Part shown: positions 43,801 through 58,800 of the stretch, piece by piece
How the letters are laid out: each line of letters starts with the position of its first letter
Numbering within the stretch: the stretch's first letter is position 1
Source of the DNA: Nematopogon swammerdamellus
Taxonomy: Eukaryota; Arthropoda; Insecta; Lepidoptera; Adelidae
DNA length: 64,000 nt
NCBI GenBank assembly: GCA_946902875.1
Contig: OX336337.1
Coordinates: forward strand, 3,410,001-3,474,000
Direction of reading: 5' to 3'
The notes under the pieces: generated by a model
Seen by the model: the letters and a program-made list of their open reading frames with translations, nothing else
The model's database searches: none
Told to the model about the DNA's origin: nothing
Program-made: the position numbers and the translations under genes

Positions 43801-46800
43801 ACGTTGCGATCCGTTATTTCTGCCTACCCCACTGGGAAACAAGGGGTGACGCTATGTATGTATGTATTCATTGCAATACCTTAATAATTATAGATACGAG
43901 TATCTTCGTCAATCATGAAAGAACAAGAAGACTGGAGCGTATTCTAGAACGCGCTCCAGTCCAATTCAATCCAGTCCAGTCCAGTCCAGTTGTGGATTTT
44001 TCGTAAATTCACAAAACTAGAAATCGGAAACAAAATTGTGTGAAAATTTGTATTTTCATGAATTTATTTATACCTACAAAAGTGCAGACAAATTTTGAAT
44101 TTTGAACAGCAAACCAAAAAAAAATTATTTTAATTTTGGAGGCCACGGACGATCGACGGACACGATGGTTTTTGCGCCAACGCAACCCAACCGGAGAACG
44201 CAGCACCTCACTCACCCGCTCCCGCTGCCCTCACCTGAGCCTCCCCGCTCCTCTTGTATTTTTGCGATTAGCATAGCAACAGATTAAAACCTAATTAAAT
44301 ACCTTCTTGGTTAGTCCATGAATAATGTCCAGCAGCTTGTTCTGGTTCTTGGCATGGCCGGTCATGTTGAAGATGAGGTCAGGTCTCAGCCAAATCTTGG
44401 TGTGCCTCAGGTGAAGGATGTCGCACATGTCCATAACGGCCTTTGCGTACTCGAAGTCGCTCTTGTCCTGAGTGGATTTGCTGACACCCATCGCGGTTTC
44501 TGTTGGAGATAAATATCGGTAACTACTTTAGTTTTGTTGCAGGAATATCATAAAGTCTTATTCAAAATCTTAAGTTAATTTCTAGTGTCCGATGCCAAAT
44601 ACGACTGGTAACGCGCTGGCGACTTCGAACCCTCGTTTGAATCCTGCAGGTCTATTCTTGTAAATTCTGACAGCGGAATCAGCGCTGTTGTGGCGCTGAG
44701 AGCCACTTATCAAAGTGGCTCTCAGCGCCACATCAGCGCTGATTCCGCTGTCAGTATTTACAAGAATAGACTTGCAGGTCGGGACGTATTTAAGAAAGGC
44801 ATAAAGTATGTTCTCTTCTCTTTCTCTTCTCCTTTTATTCTAAAGGTTGATTGGAAGAAATCACTTGCAGATATAAGGCCACCTTTACGCACTACCGTAT
44901 ATCCCCCCCCCCCCCCCCCCCCTCCCGCCCCTGCTACTACAGACGCCTTTTTACCCGATTACTGTGAAAGAGTAGAATGCACGCGGGCGCTCGACGCGTG
45001 AGTAGGCAGAACAAATACGCGATTACAGCGAGGAAGTAGAATGCACGCGGGCGCACGACGCGTGAGTAGGCAGAACAAATACGCGATTACTGTGAAGGAG
45101 TAGAATGCACGCGGGCGCTCGACGCGTGAGTAGGCAGAACAATTACGCGATTACTGTGAGGGAGTAGAATGCACGCGGGCGCTCGACGCGTGCGTGGTAG
45201 GCAGAAAAAATACGCGATTACTGCGAGGGAGTAGAATGCACGCGGGCGCTCGACGCGTGAGTAGGCAGAACAAATACGCGATTACTGTGAGGGAGTAGGT
45301 AGAATGCACGCGGGCGCTCGACGCGTGAGTAGGCAGAACAAATACGCGATTACTGTGAGGGAGTAGAATGCACGCGGGCACTCGACGGCCGACGCGTAAT
45401 CTGTGAGCCTAAGCAGCCGATCTTTGTTCTGTGCATAAATTACAAATCCGCGAGCGGGAAAAGCAAAAGCCATTGGGTGAAGCCATGTTGATTCACCCAA
45501 TAATCGGTTTCTTTTAAGCTTGTAAGATCAGAATATGCAATAAAAAAATGTATGCCCTTACTAACTTGATTGATTAAAAAACGTATAAGGAAAGAAGGCT
45601 AAATAAATCAATATACTACGAAACTATCAGACTACGAAAAAAGTTAGGATTGAAAAATGTTTAACTCAAAAGTACAAACAACAAAGTAAATTATTCAAAT
45701 CGTTCCCGTAGGTAATTTAGGCTGTAGAGTGGAACATAGTCACATACATACACACATACATACATACATGGACACATACATACATACAAACATACATACA
45801 CATATACATACATACATACATACATAACCCTTCCTTTTTTGGCTTCGGCGTAGTCGGGTAAAAATGTGCTCGAATCACGTTGTAAAATTAATTACTTCTA
45901 AACATTTCAATCCAAACGGGTTTGTATTTGGGCAAACAGCCCAAGCATAATTTTGTCGATCATTTCGTATACCTGACATCAAACGCGGCTGGAAATTAAC
46001 CAACGTACGTTACATAACTTTGAAACAAAACTGTGCGTCATGAATATATTATTAAAAATGTCGTTTCGAAAGTCATCGTCTCGCGTCGTTTATTCGCGTC
46101 TAATTCGTCAAAGTAAGAAACCGGCCAAGTGTGAGTCGAACTCGCGCACCGAGGGTTTCGTATCGCCATGTTCGCGCCACTCACGCCATCTTTGGCGTGT
46201 TATGAAATGCTTCATATTAGTTAAAATTCATGATTAGTTAAAATGCTTCATACTCTATTCGGTAGATGGCGCGCGCGCATACACTTTTTAGTTTCTTCTA
46301 TGGGAACCCCGTAATTTTTTTACTTTTTCTTATATTTCTTATTTGTTGATGTATCGGCCATAATAATAACACATATTCTGTGAAAATTTCAACGGGCTAC
46401 CTATTACGGTTCAAGAGATACAGCCTTCGGACAGACGGACGGACGGACGGACGGACAGACAGACAGACGGCGTAGGCTTAGTAATAGGGTCCCGTACCGG
46501 ATACGGAACCCTAAAAAGGGGCCAGGATGGCATATTAACCTACATAATAATATCGATTGCTCTAGGTCGACTCGGCGTTACACAACGAATCTGCAATAGT
46601 TCGGTAGTTTAATGACAGTATGGGCCATTATCAAGCTGTTGTGCCATGTGCGGACGTGTGCCACAACAGTCGGCTTTAAACTGTGTTCGCCAGGGAATTC
46701 ATAACAATAGAACTGCTATAAAATTGAATTGCTGTCGACTGTTGTTAAGCGACCCTGAGCGCGGTCAGTTCTTGGATGGGTGACCGCTCGACCGTTGGAG

Positions 46801-49800
46801 GCTGACCGCGGTTCGGATTCCACGTAAAACTGTAGGTCCCTTCCCTTCTTACCTTACTAGGTGGTATTATCCCGCCCGGGTTGGTACCACCGCACTGATG
46901 AAAAGTCGGTCGAAAGGGCTATGTAAATAGTCCGTGTTTTCCTTCCAGTTCAGTGTAGCCGACATGAAATGAAGGAAAGCACTGACATGGCACCTAGTTC
47001 ACCCGGTGTTATGGGCTGACATTACAAATGTTGTAGGTGATGTAGCCAACCGTGTCAGTTTCCATAAAAAAAAAGACAGCAATCTGACAAAAATATTCAT
47101 CGTGTAGGTTTAATCGAACGGTCTCTAAAGGAAACGTTTGGCAAGTTCAAGAGTAGTGTACTACCGACTATTAAAGTGCGTGTTTTCCTTCCAGTTCAGT
47201 GTAGCCGACATGAAATGAAGGGAAGCACTGACATGGCACCTAGTTCACCCGGTGTTATGCCTGACACGGTTGGCTACATCACCTACAACATCCGTGATGT
47301 CAGCCCATAACACCGGGTGAACTTGGTGCCACCCCAGTGCTTCCCTTAGGTCGTGCCGGCTACACTGAACTGGACGGAAAACACAAACTATTTACATAGC
47401 CGTTTCGACCGACCTTTCATTCGGTGCGGTGGTACCACCCCGGGCGGGTTAAACCCTACCACCTAGTAATATATGAAGGGAGTCATATCCCTTAGTCGCC
47501 TTTTACGACATACACGGGGAGAGATGCAATGGGGCTATTCTTTTAAAGTACCGGCCCCACACGGATGCATGTATGTCATATACATACACATGCATGCATG
47601 TATTTATGTATGTATGTATACATTCTTTATTGAACACCAATTTGTAGAAATTAGGCACAATAGGCTAGCTTAATGCCGTGAGGCATACTGTTCTAATTAA
47701 CATTTTGGATGTGGGAGAAGTATATGCAGGCGAAGAAGAATAGTTTGTGGCAATGTATTAAACTGTACAAAATCCCAAATTTTACGTAGAATACGTCGAG
47801 CTATCCTATCTACTCACTACGCTGCGTGGCCGGATTTGGGCACACATTTAGGACCCCCATCCAAGGGCAAGATCAGGTGTGCTTGATATCACGACACGAA
47901 CAGCGGTCGACCGATCGCACCACCGAGCTACCTAGGCTGAGAACCTGCTCTAGTCGAGCAAGTGAATTTAACATCGATGCTGCTTCCATCTTTTGAATTC
48001 TTTGGTGTGCACTCTCCTGGTTTGTGGTCTCAGTTTGATATGGGGAAAGTTGTCACGATACATTTATGCTATGATAATGTGGCCATGCCTTACGTTAAAT
48101 AATAAAAAAAAACCTGCCAAGTGCGAGTCGGACTCGCGCACCGAGTTTTCAGCACCACAAAAAAAAAACGTTGAAAAATAAAAATTGTATGCCTCCGCCC
48201 TGTGGCGGAGCCCCTTAATTTTACACTTTTTCTGTCTATTCTTTTTATATCTGATAAAATAACAAATATTCTGTGAAAATGTCAAGCGGATAGCTATTAC
48301 GGTTCCAAAGATACAGCCATCGGACGGACGGACAGACAGACCGACGTTGTAGGCTTAGTAACAGGCTTCCGTACGGGGTACGGAAACCTAAAAACGTGAT
48401 ATCCATTTTTAGGTTTCCGTATCTCGTACGGAAGCCTATTACTAAGCCTACGCCGTCTGTCTGTCTGTCTGTCTGTCCGTCCGTCTGTCCGAGGGTTGTA
48501 TCTCTTGAACCGTAATATGTAGCCCTTTGAAATTTTCACAGAATATGTGTTATTATGGCGGATATAACAACAAATAATAAAAAAATAGAAAAAGTAAAAA
48601 ATTAAGGGAGGTTCCCATACAAGAAACGTGTTTTGTTTTTCAATGTTTTTTTTGTGGTGCGGAAACCTCGGTGCGCGAGTCAGACTCGCACTTGGCCGGT
48701 TTTTAAATACAATGGGATCTTGACACTTGCGTGAGTTTATATAAAGAAGCTTGCAATGCTCGTTAAAAAAATATAATGATTTCTTTCCTTCTGCATCAGC
48801 TACAGATATTCACATTAGCACAAGGTCCAGAAACTACATTTATGTTAGTTCAGTAAGAACAAGAATTTTTTTGTAGGAGTGCACACCACTCGGCTATTAA
48901 AATATTTAATGGTTTACCTGAATCAATATACCTACCACGAGGAAAATATAGTTAAAACTTAAATGTACCCTAAACAAATAGCTTTTGTCAACACTGTTTT
49001 TACCACATGAACAAATATTTTAAATTAAAATTAGTGATAATTGTATATGAAATGAAATGAAATGAAAATGAAATGAAATGAAATGAAATGAAAATATACT
49101 TTATTGCACAAAAAGTGACAAAAGGCGGACTTAAAGCCTAAGGGCATTATCTGCCAGTCATACCTGGGATTGTGAGTAGGGTAGATGGGTAGTGCGGAAA
49201 ATTAAATGAGATTTTTTTTTTTTAAGGTTACAAAACTAAACAATAAAACATAGATAATAGTAATAACATACAACTAAATACATTCGTGATTTACATACAT
49301 ACAAGTTCAAAAGTACATATACATATACGCAATATAAACAAATACATACATATATACCTAATGCAGTTTCTAAACAAGCGATAACACACATGGAAACATT
49401 AAGGGTTTGAAAACATATGTTCCCTCAAACGGGATTTGAAAATATTGTGGGAAGCGGAAGTACGGAGAGTGGCAGGGAGTTGGTTCCAGAGACGAGCTGA
49501 TTCAACAGCAAAAGAATGGGTATAATGAGGAGTGTGTTAATTTCTTTAGTGTTTCATAAAATGTTGTAAATTATTATTGTAATATTTTGTTAATGTTCTA
49601 ATTTTATTGTCGTTTTTTATATTATTTACTTAAATTTTATTTTATATCAAACAAAAAAAACCGACTAATCAAAAACCCTCAAAAAGTAAAAAAAAATCCG
49701 CTTAGTTAATTCATTAACATAATGTGAAGGTGCACCTAGCCGGCCGACATGGTATTCGCAGCCCCCGTAAATATCCGAATGCCCTTGGGCTCCATCGGAC

Positions 49801-52800
49801 TACAACCTCTGCGTTAGGGGGGACCGAGTTGAATTTTTTTTTTACTTAGCGCATTTTAGCCGTTGCCCGGTGCCCTTAATTAACCAATCTGAAATTATTT
49901 TTTTTAATTTTGAAGAGTTGTTGATGTGTCGGGTTTTTTTAAATTTGTACGTACAACTTTTTATTAACATTAATTCGAGAATCCTACTAATATTATAAAC
50001 GTGAAAGTTTGCGAGGATGGATGGATGTATGGATCTTTGTTCCTCTTTCACGCAAAAACTACTGAACGGATTTTGATGAGACTTTACAGTACGATAGCTC
50101 ATACATCAGAATAACATATAGGCTATATATACATACATACATAGCGTCACGCCTGTTTCCCGGTGGGATAGGCAGAGACAACGGATCTTAATATTAGATC
50201 CGATAATTCACGGATATAAGAAAAAGTAAAAATATTGCCGAGTGGTGTGCATTCCTACTAAAAAATTCTTGTTCTTACTGAACTAACATAAATGTAGTTT
50301 CTGGACCTTGTGCTAATGTGAATAGCTGTAGCTGATGCAGAAGGAAAGAAATGATTATATTTTTTAACGAGCATTGCAAGCTTCTTTATATATCATCACG
50401 CTAAATAGCCTTAGGGCTCATCAGTATCAAATAAAGCCGTCCATACTGGACGGGAGAGAGAGGATATAAAAGACAAGAAAAACAAAAGCCTATCAACGTC
50501 ACATAGAAACTTAAATTTCGAATTCTGTTCTTTTTTTTAAATCCACACGGACGAAGTCGCTAGTAGAATATAATAGAAATACTTTATTGCACACAAAAAC
50601 ACTAGCAACGATACAGAAGACAGAAGATTAAATACAGAAGAGCAACAGAAAATTTAGGAGCTCGATCCTTAGAACGATTTCGAGCGCATTTTCTTAAAAA
50701 GCCAATATTTTCAAATCGATTCGGCCAGTCCACTCTAACCTAAACGAGTATTGGTCGTCCTGTGAAAGAGAAGTAAGTACCAGCATGGCCGAGCCTTGTC
50801 TCACTTACTACTGTGAAGACGTGTCGGTTTCACTAAATCGCTGTTAATGTGTCTGCCTCAGCACCTGTTTTGATGTATTAGTGACGAACTAAATTCTATA
50901 TTCAAGTTGAAGATAATAAATTTTGCCAAATTTAAATAATTAAATTGAATTTAATTAGACGAAGTTTTTTCGCATGTTTTTTAAGTATTTAGTATTTAAT
51001 TAGCTATTTGTAGGTAATAAAATAAAATAATCTTGTTTTCCGTCCAGTTCAGTGTAGTCGACACGAAATGAAGGGAAGCACTGACATGGCACCTGGTGTT
51101 ATGGGCTGACATCACGGATGTTGTAGGCGGGTGAACTAGGTAGGCCATGTCAGTGTTTCCCTTCATTTAATGTCGGCTACACTGAACTTAAACGGAAAAC
51201 ACGAACTATTTACATAGCCGTTTCGACCGACGACGTTTCATTCAGTGCGATGGTACAATGCGGACGGGATAAATCCTACCGCCTATAAGGGCGTAATTAT
51301 TTAAAATCTAACATTAAGTATTAAGGATGCATTAACTGACCGTAATTTTATCTAAGAGTCTGACTACTATTTTTCCCACTAACAAATTTTGACAATTCGA
51401 TACACTTTGTATCATTTGATTTTTAATATGACTTATTACATTTCTTTGTAATAAACGTAAACTAATTGTTTTATTTGACTTGATATAATATGAAATATCA
51501 AAATTGACGATGGCACTATACACCAGATATAGGTAATTTAAATAGGCAGTGTGGTCAGATTCTTCAGTATTCATGTTTATGCTGTAAATATTAATGCTCT
51601 TGTGAGCGGTAGTATGGGTTAATTATTTGTAAGTTACTATAATATAATACTTATAAGGTACTAACAAAACATTGTGACTTGCGAAGTTTGTTTGTCAGTT
51701 CTTCTTCGCCACGAGTCAGTAAGCCTGGATACGAAATACGGCATCGTTTGTATGAGAACCGAGGTAGCCGCCAAAGGGGTGTGAAGTCTGAGGCGGGAGC
51801 GGCGCATGGAACGCCGTGATTGGCCGAGCGAGTAGGTAGCCAAGTGACGCCAGTCTTCCATACGTTTGAACGGGATTCATACAATAAGTCGCTCATTGTG
51901 TCGATTCGCGATGAAAAGATGAAACGGATTTAACAATATTTAACCCTTCTTTACATCAAGGGAATAATATAACTTTCTCTTAAATGAACAAAGGCAACGC
52001 CCCTTTCACAATTTTGCGAATTTGCAGATTTTCGCATAAACACGATAATAGTTCTAAGTTCTGAGATACCTCGGATACTTTATTATAAATCTACATCAAA
52101 TTTCCAAAACAATGATATGTAAGACCTCGTACATTGGTATTATCTTATTGGAGTATTTGTTATTGGAATTTTCCAAAATTAAAAAAATAATGTTAGAAAG
52201 TCGAAAAGTTTTGTAACCAAAAAAAAAAATAATTATATTATTAACAACTATTTGCTAATTACTTAGCCAACGATATGACAAATTATATTGCAATATGACT
52301 TCGCGAAAAATTCGCGAAAATCTACCCTACCATAAAAAATTTATGAGTACCCACCTCGATATTTAATTTTTTTACGGTAAAATGAGGTTTTCCAGGCTTT
52401 GCCTTTTTTAACAAACTAACCAGCCATACCCACCTGGATATTTAATTTTTTTAGGGTAAAATGAGGTTTTCCAGGATTTGCCTTTTTTAACAAACTAACC
52501 AGCCATGCAGCTAGAGCCTTATAAAATGTACCATGCGTCTCGCTGTCAGTTTCACGGTGTGAATTCGTTATATAAGGGTTAATAAAATAACAAATGAAAG
52601 GCTGTGTAGTCTGTAATAGAAACATATATTTGAAACAGAACAATAATTTACTTAATTATTTATTTATAGATCGGTATCTATATTAAAATTTTCATTTGGT
52701 AACTTTTGAACAATTGAATTAAATTTAAAAGCACAATTTACGACATTTACATTGTTACTGTTTACATTGTTGACATTTACATTGTTATTGTTGAACTAAA

Positions 52801-55800
52801 GAACTAAAGAACTAACATGTGTCTCGAGAGATGGTCGCGCAACAGATGCATAGATCTCACCGAGACCTAAAGTTTGAGTACCAACACGATGGGTCTAGCA
52901 CCAGTGGTTCTCGAGTTATGACCAAAACAAAAGTTCATGTGACAGATGGATAGATCTCACCGAGACCTAAAGTTTGAGTACCAACACGATGGATCTAGCA
53001 CCAGTGGTTCTCGAGTTATGACCAAAACAAAAGTTCATGTGACAGATGGATAGATCTCACCGAGACCTGAAGTTTGAGTACCAACACGATGGGTCTAGCA
53101 CCAGTGGTTCTCGAGTTATGACCAAAACAATAGTTAATGTGACAGATGGATAGATCTCATCGAGACGTTCAGATTGAGTACCAACACGATGGGTCTAAGT
53201 CCAGTGGTTCTGTAGATATGACCAAAACTAATGATCACGTGACAGATGATAATTCCGACCCCTCACTCGCATGATCGCATCGCATTTCGCATTTAGATGC
53301 TAGCTAGCTAGCTAGCAGCGGAGCGCAGGCGCTATATAGCATTTAGCATTTAGCAGTACCACAGATAAATAGCACATACTTCATTGCTTTGTGCGTTCCA
53401 AAACAAACGAACCAACAAAGTTTTACGAACGAAACAGCAATGCTAACTAAAATTAAATGTGATTATTGCTTAGCATTTAGCATTAATTTTTATTCATCAG
53501 GACGCTTAGCAGTGCTAAATGCTAACGGGGTATTCATTATGAATTAATTTTGTTAATGCTAAGCATAACAAGACTAATTCCCGGTAGACGCATGACCTAA
53601 AGAAATTAATTCCTTTAGAGTCGCTCAAAAGTAAAAACCGGTAGGTACTGGTTGAATGAAAAAAGCGCGATAAACGAATATTGAACGAGGAAACCTGCTG
53701 AGGTTGACTAGAAGAAATGTCCTTTGGCAATAAGGCAGAATGCATGAAATATCTGTATACATTTAACATACATATTTATCAATAAACAAAAAAAATTACA
53801 AGAGCTAACTGCATCCAACACGATAGTCGACCTATGGTGGGTAAGCAGAAAAGAGCTCTCCATACATATTTACGCCGATGTTTGTTACTGAAATTCAAGC
53901 GAAAAATGCTATCAAATTGAATGAAAGTACTTACTCGTGAAAGGTGACTCCATCTGTGTTCAAGTTTGAATTTTTCGACGACTTTTTGCACCAAAGCACT
54001 GCACAATGAGGCATTTTGTGACAGACGCGCACGTTCGCTCCGCCTGAGCGGCGGACGGAGACTAAGATCGGTCGCCGGCGCTAGACTGACGCGCTGGCGC
54101 GTGTGCGCCGACGCGCGGCTACCCCTGTCCTCCTATGTATAGCGCCTCCAGGCTTACTGACTCGTGTTCTTCGCATTGAATTTAGAACTGGCGGAATTTT
54201 CGACATGTCCAAAGGTTACCTACCTGTGGATGAAATTATACAATAAACAATAAACAATTTCTTCTAAGAATAGTTGTGATACAAAAATGTTTACTTTGGA
54301 CCTGAAATACTTTTTCTTTTTTTATTTATTGAAATTGCGACATATGGCGCCGTGCCACCCATAAGGTGTCTAACGACGCCCATGGACATTCGGTCGTATG
54401 CGGGCGGTGCGAATGCCATGCCGGCCTGACAGGTGCCCATTCACGCCCCTCTTGAAGGACCGGAGACTGTACTTGGGGGGAAATATATGGGCAGGGAGAG
54501 CGTTCCAGAGTTTACCGGTTCTGTAGAGGAAAGATCTGCATAACCGGGAGTACGCAACCGCGGTAAGTCCGGCGTGTAGGGATGCCAACCCTGTCCGTTG
54601 CGCATGGTGTGGAGGTGGAAAGGGGACGACGGGATCGCGTTAAACAGCTCCTCCGAGCACACCCCATGGAATAAGCGATAGAACACACTTAGGGAGCCGA
54701 CATCCCTACTACGGAGTTGCAGTAGTTCTAGATCGCAGGACACTTGGGGTCACCCACTAGTCGCACGGCTCGACGTTCTGGATCGAGTCCAGAGGCAAAA
54801 GCTGGTATTTGGCAGAACCACCCCACAGGTGCGAGCATGAATGGTGTATGGATGAAAATGCATATTCTCCTTGTTACGCGAATCAAGTTCCGCCAGACTA
54901 AGGTCAATAAACTCACCACCAGCTAGACTACCTTCATGTATCAACAGCACTACCATGTCTATTCATTGCTGGTCAAGCAACTTTCGCCAAAGCGATACAG
55001 GACAGGATAGACCACTACGCCGAGCGAGAGGTTTCGTTTCCATAGAGGTGTTTGTTTATGTGTAGAAAACATTCAGAGGTTTCTGCTCAATTTTGAATAG
55101 TCTGTTAAATAAACCTTGATTTAAAAAGGCATTTGTCAAAGTGCTTCAGATAATGAAAAGAAATGAAATGAAATGAAAATATACTCTATTGAAAAAAAAA
55201 CCGGCCAAGTGCGAGTCGAACTCGCGCACCGAGGGTTCCTTATCGCCATGTCATGGTTAGCGCCACTCACGGCATCTATGGCGTGTTATGAAACGCTTCA
55301 TATTGGTTAAATGTCATGATTAGTTCACACTCACATATCTCACACTCTATTCGGTAGATGGCGCGCGCGCATACACTTTTTGGTTTCTCTATGGGAACCG
55401 CCGTGAATTTTTTACTTTTTCTTATTTTTATTATTTGTTGTTATATCGGCCATAATAACTTTAATAACACAAATTCTGTGAAAATTTCAACGGGCTACCT
55501 ATTACGGTTCAAGGATACAGCCCTCGGACAGACAGACGGACAGACGGACAGACAAACAGACAGACGGCGGCGTAGGCTTAGTAATAGGGCCCCGTACAGG
55601 AAACGGAACCCTAAAAAGCGGCCAAGCGGGCCAAGGCCCATTTAAATTTTAATTTTAGATTTTGGAAATAAGGGGGTGAATGCTCGACTCGATTTTTTTT
55701 TATATTTTCCTAAATATTTTTTAAACTATTTCTTTTAAAATTATAAAAACTATATATTTGTGTTCCGTATAACGAGACCTATCATTGATTTGTCACATGA

Positions 55801-58800
55801 TGCACTTGAAAAAAAAACAGTTTTTTTTAACTTTCTAATTTGCCCTCCAAAATTAACCCCCAAACGGCGGCTGTGCTAGAGGAGTCTCAGAGGCAGCCAA
55901 TTTCACCCCCGAGGAGGTCGAATTGTGCTGGGAAAGCTATTTACTCGCGATTTGAATATTTTTATAACCGGTATTAACATGGGTAATAAACTGTGATAAT
56001 TATTCTTTCAAAAACGTAGTGCCAATGATTTGCATACGACAAATACCTATAAATAAATTACAATATTATATCCACCTTAGCATGATTATCTATTATATAA
56101 TTTGCATGATCTAACTTCTTATCTTAAGTTAGTGGTACCGATGTGTAGCTAAATAATTCTACTTTATACTTTGTCTCTGTCAAATAAACACTCCTAAGTG
56201 AGATAGAACGAAAAAAATTCTTTTGTTCGGCCCATGCAGCGGATTGGAGCTCGCCGACAACGTGGCGGTTTATATTGACCGCTCCATAGCTGACGGAATA
56301 GCGGCTCTTGCGGTTTATATAGACCGCTCCAAAGCCAACGGGTTAACACAAATAATGTCTCCTAATTTCTATTTATTCCTACGTAGTATCCTTCCTTTAT
56401 CCTTTTCCTTTACCTATAATAAAATCCAACGTCTGCCTTCTGTCTGAGTGTCTGAGTGTATGTCTGTCTGTCCGCTTATAACTCGAGAACCACTGAACCG
56501 ATTTTAATAAAACAAAATTCTACGGATAGCTTGATTCTTCCCATCAACTATAGGCTACTTACTATCACGCTAAATGGCTTATGAGGTTAGCAGTGAAGTC
56601 AAATATGAGAGCGGACGGAGCCGCGGGCACAGCTAGTTAACTATATAAATATATTTATATTTTTCAGGCTTTCACAAATCCTTTTATATGTTTTAATAAA
56701 AAATTGTCACATCTTATCTTTGCTACCACCTACATTCCTTTATTTACACATTTCACACACCTAAAGGTTGGCTGTAAGAAATCTCTTCAAGGGATAAGTC
56801 CGCCTTTGCACCTCATGCACCTGTATCCATTGTGTTATAGTTGTGAAATATTTGTGGAGCAATAAAGAATTTTCTATCTACCGTCAATTACGTATCTATC
56901 TTGAATATGTACCGTGTGGGGCCGGTACTTTAAAAGAATAGCCCCACTGCATCTTTCCCCGTGCATGTCGTAAAAGGCGACTAAGGGATATGACTCCCTT
57001 CTTATATTACTAGGTGGTAGGGTTTAACCCGCCCGGGTTGGTACCACCGCACTGAATGAAAGGTCGGTCAAAACGGCTATGTAAATAGTTTGTGTTTTCC
57101 GTCCAGTTCAGTGTAGCCGGCACGACCGAAGGGCACTGACGAGGCACCAAGTTCACCCGGTGTTATGGGTTGACATCACGGATGTTGTAGGTGATGTAGC
57201 CGACCGTGTCAGTCTCCATAAAAAAAAAATCTAAATTGCAATTTATTAGACAAACATCATACAATCGATCGCGGAGTAAAATATGAGGTCTAGCCATTTT
57301 ATACGAGTATCTATACGAAAGATTCAGTGAGAGTGAGGCCAGGAAATGCGCGAAGAGGGAAAGTGATCGTACAGGTGGGTACATACATACTGCAGGTAAC
57401 CACAGACATGCATGCGCGCACAGTCTTAAGATCCAGCAATACCATAAATAGTTTTCTCTCGATTGCTGTTTCTCGTACATGACTGTGAGTTTGGAGGATG
57501 TAAGTTGCGAATCAATCAAATGCGCAATATCTAAAGTATATAAGTATGTATATATATAGTATATTTATTTTTCTTATTGTATATACCTATGTAATTATGT
57601 ATATGTTAGGATGTATATTGATTGTATGTATCTATCTACATATTGTCTATGTAAGTTATGTGTTTCATTTCATTTCATAATATTTTATGAAAGTAATAGA
57701 ATGACTCTATTTGACGAGAAGGATTATTGTAAATGTTTATGTATTTTTTTAAATTACATGACTATAAGATGACGAAGGGCACGGAAGAAAGGTTTTTCCG
57801 AATTTTTTAGATAATGCTTGGCGATTTTTTTCTATCGAGTCCAGTAAATTAACTTGCGTTTTAGACTATTTGCTGGTAAGCGCAGTATGTTTTTTTTTAA
57901 TTGAAGGCGCGACATGTTGCGTCTAGCCAGTAGCCACCCATAAGGTGTCTAACGGCGCACATAGACATTCGGTCTTATCCGGGGGGTACCTATTCAAACC
58001 CCTCTTGAAGGATCCGAGACTGTACTTGGGGTGAGACATATGGGCAGGGAGAGCGTTCCAGAGTTTACCGGTTTTGTAAAGGAAACGTCTACAGAACCGG
58101 TCTGATAGAAAGCCATATATTTTTTCTAACATCCAGCTTACAGTGGTTCACGAGAAACATACATCGGGAGAAAGCAATTTTTTTGGGAGTACTGCCCCTT
58201 AATACGTTTATAACTATTATTCTAGTTTATAACCATCGCTCACCGAAGCGATGCGCCACCGAACCGAACCTACCGAGGCTGACAAGCCAAATGACATGAA
58301 ATAAAAATAATCCACACCTCCGAATCGGAGATTGTTTAATGTAATTCGGTGTGGGTGGCTGAGTCAGAGGGGCCAAAGCACATCTTCCGTCAAGTCAATA
58401 TCACCTCCGAGAAGGTATGTAGGTGCCATAGCGGAGCAATCCCTTTGGATTGGTGGGCTATACTGGACTAGAGGAGAACACAGCTGCTGTGCGGCCATCT
58501 TACATCGAGTACGATGGTACCAACCCGATTGGGTACAATTTGAGCCTACTAACAAGTGAGGGGCAAGGGATGGTTAACATCCCTGGTGAGTGGGTTGATC
58601 GGGACAATCAAATGGTTAAAGCAGTTGAATATTATAATTGAATCAATACTAATAATAAATCTGTAAGGGATGGTCTAGAATAAGTTAGTTTGTTTTATGA
58701 GATATTGCGTTTGTAGACTCTATGTATGATACTTAAACTAAATTGACGATTTTTAGGAATATTTTCTGTATGTATGTTCCTCCATAACTCTTAAACCGAT

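Noticed and set aside
45151..45500. Reverse-strand repetitive protein at the 64-bp minisatellite
   Set aside because: The frames are made by the repeat unit and shift between copies.
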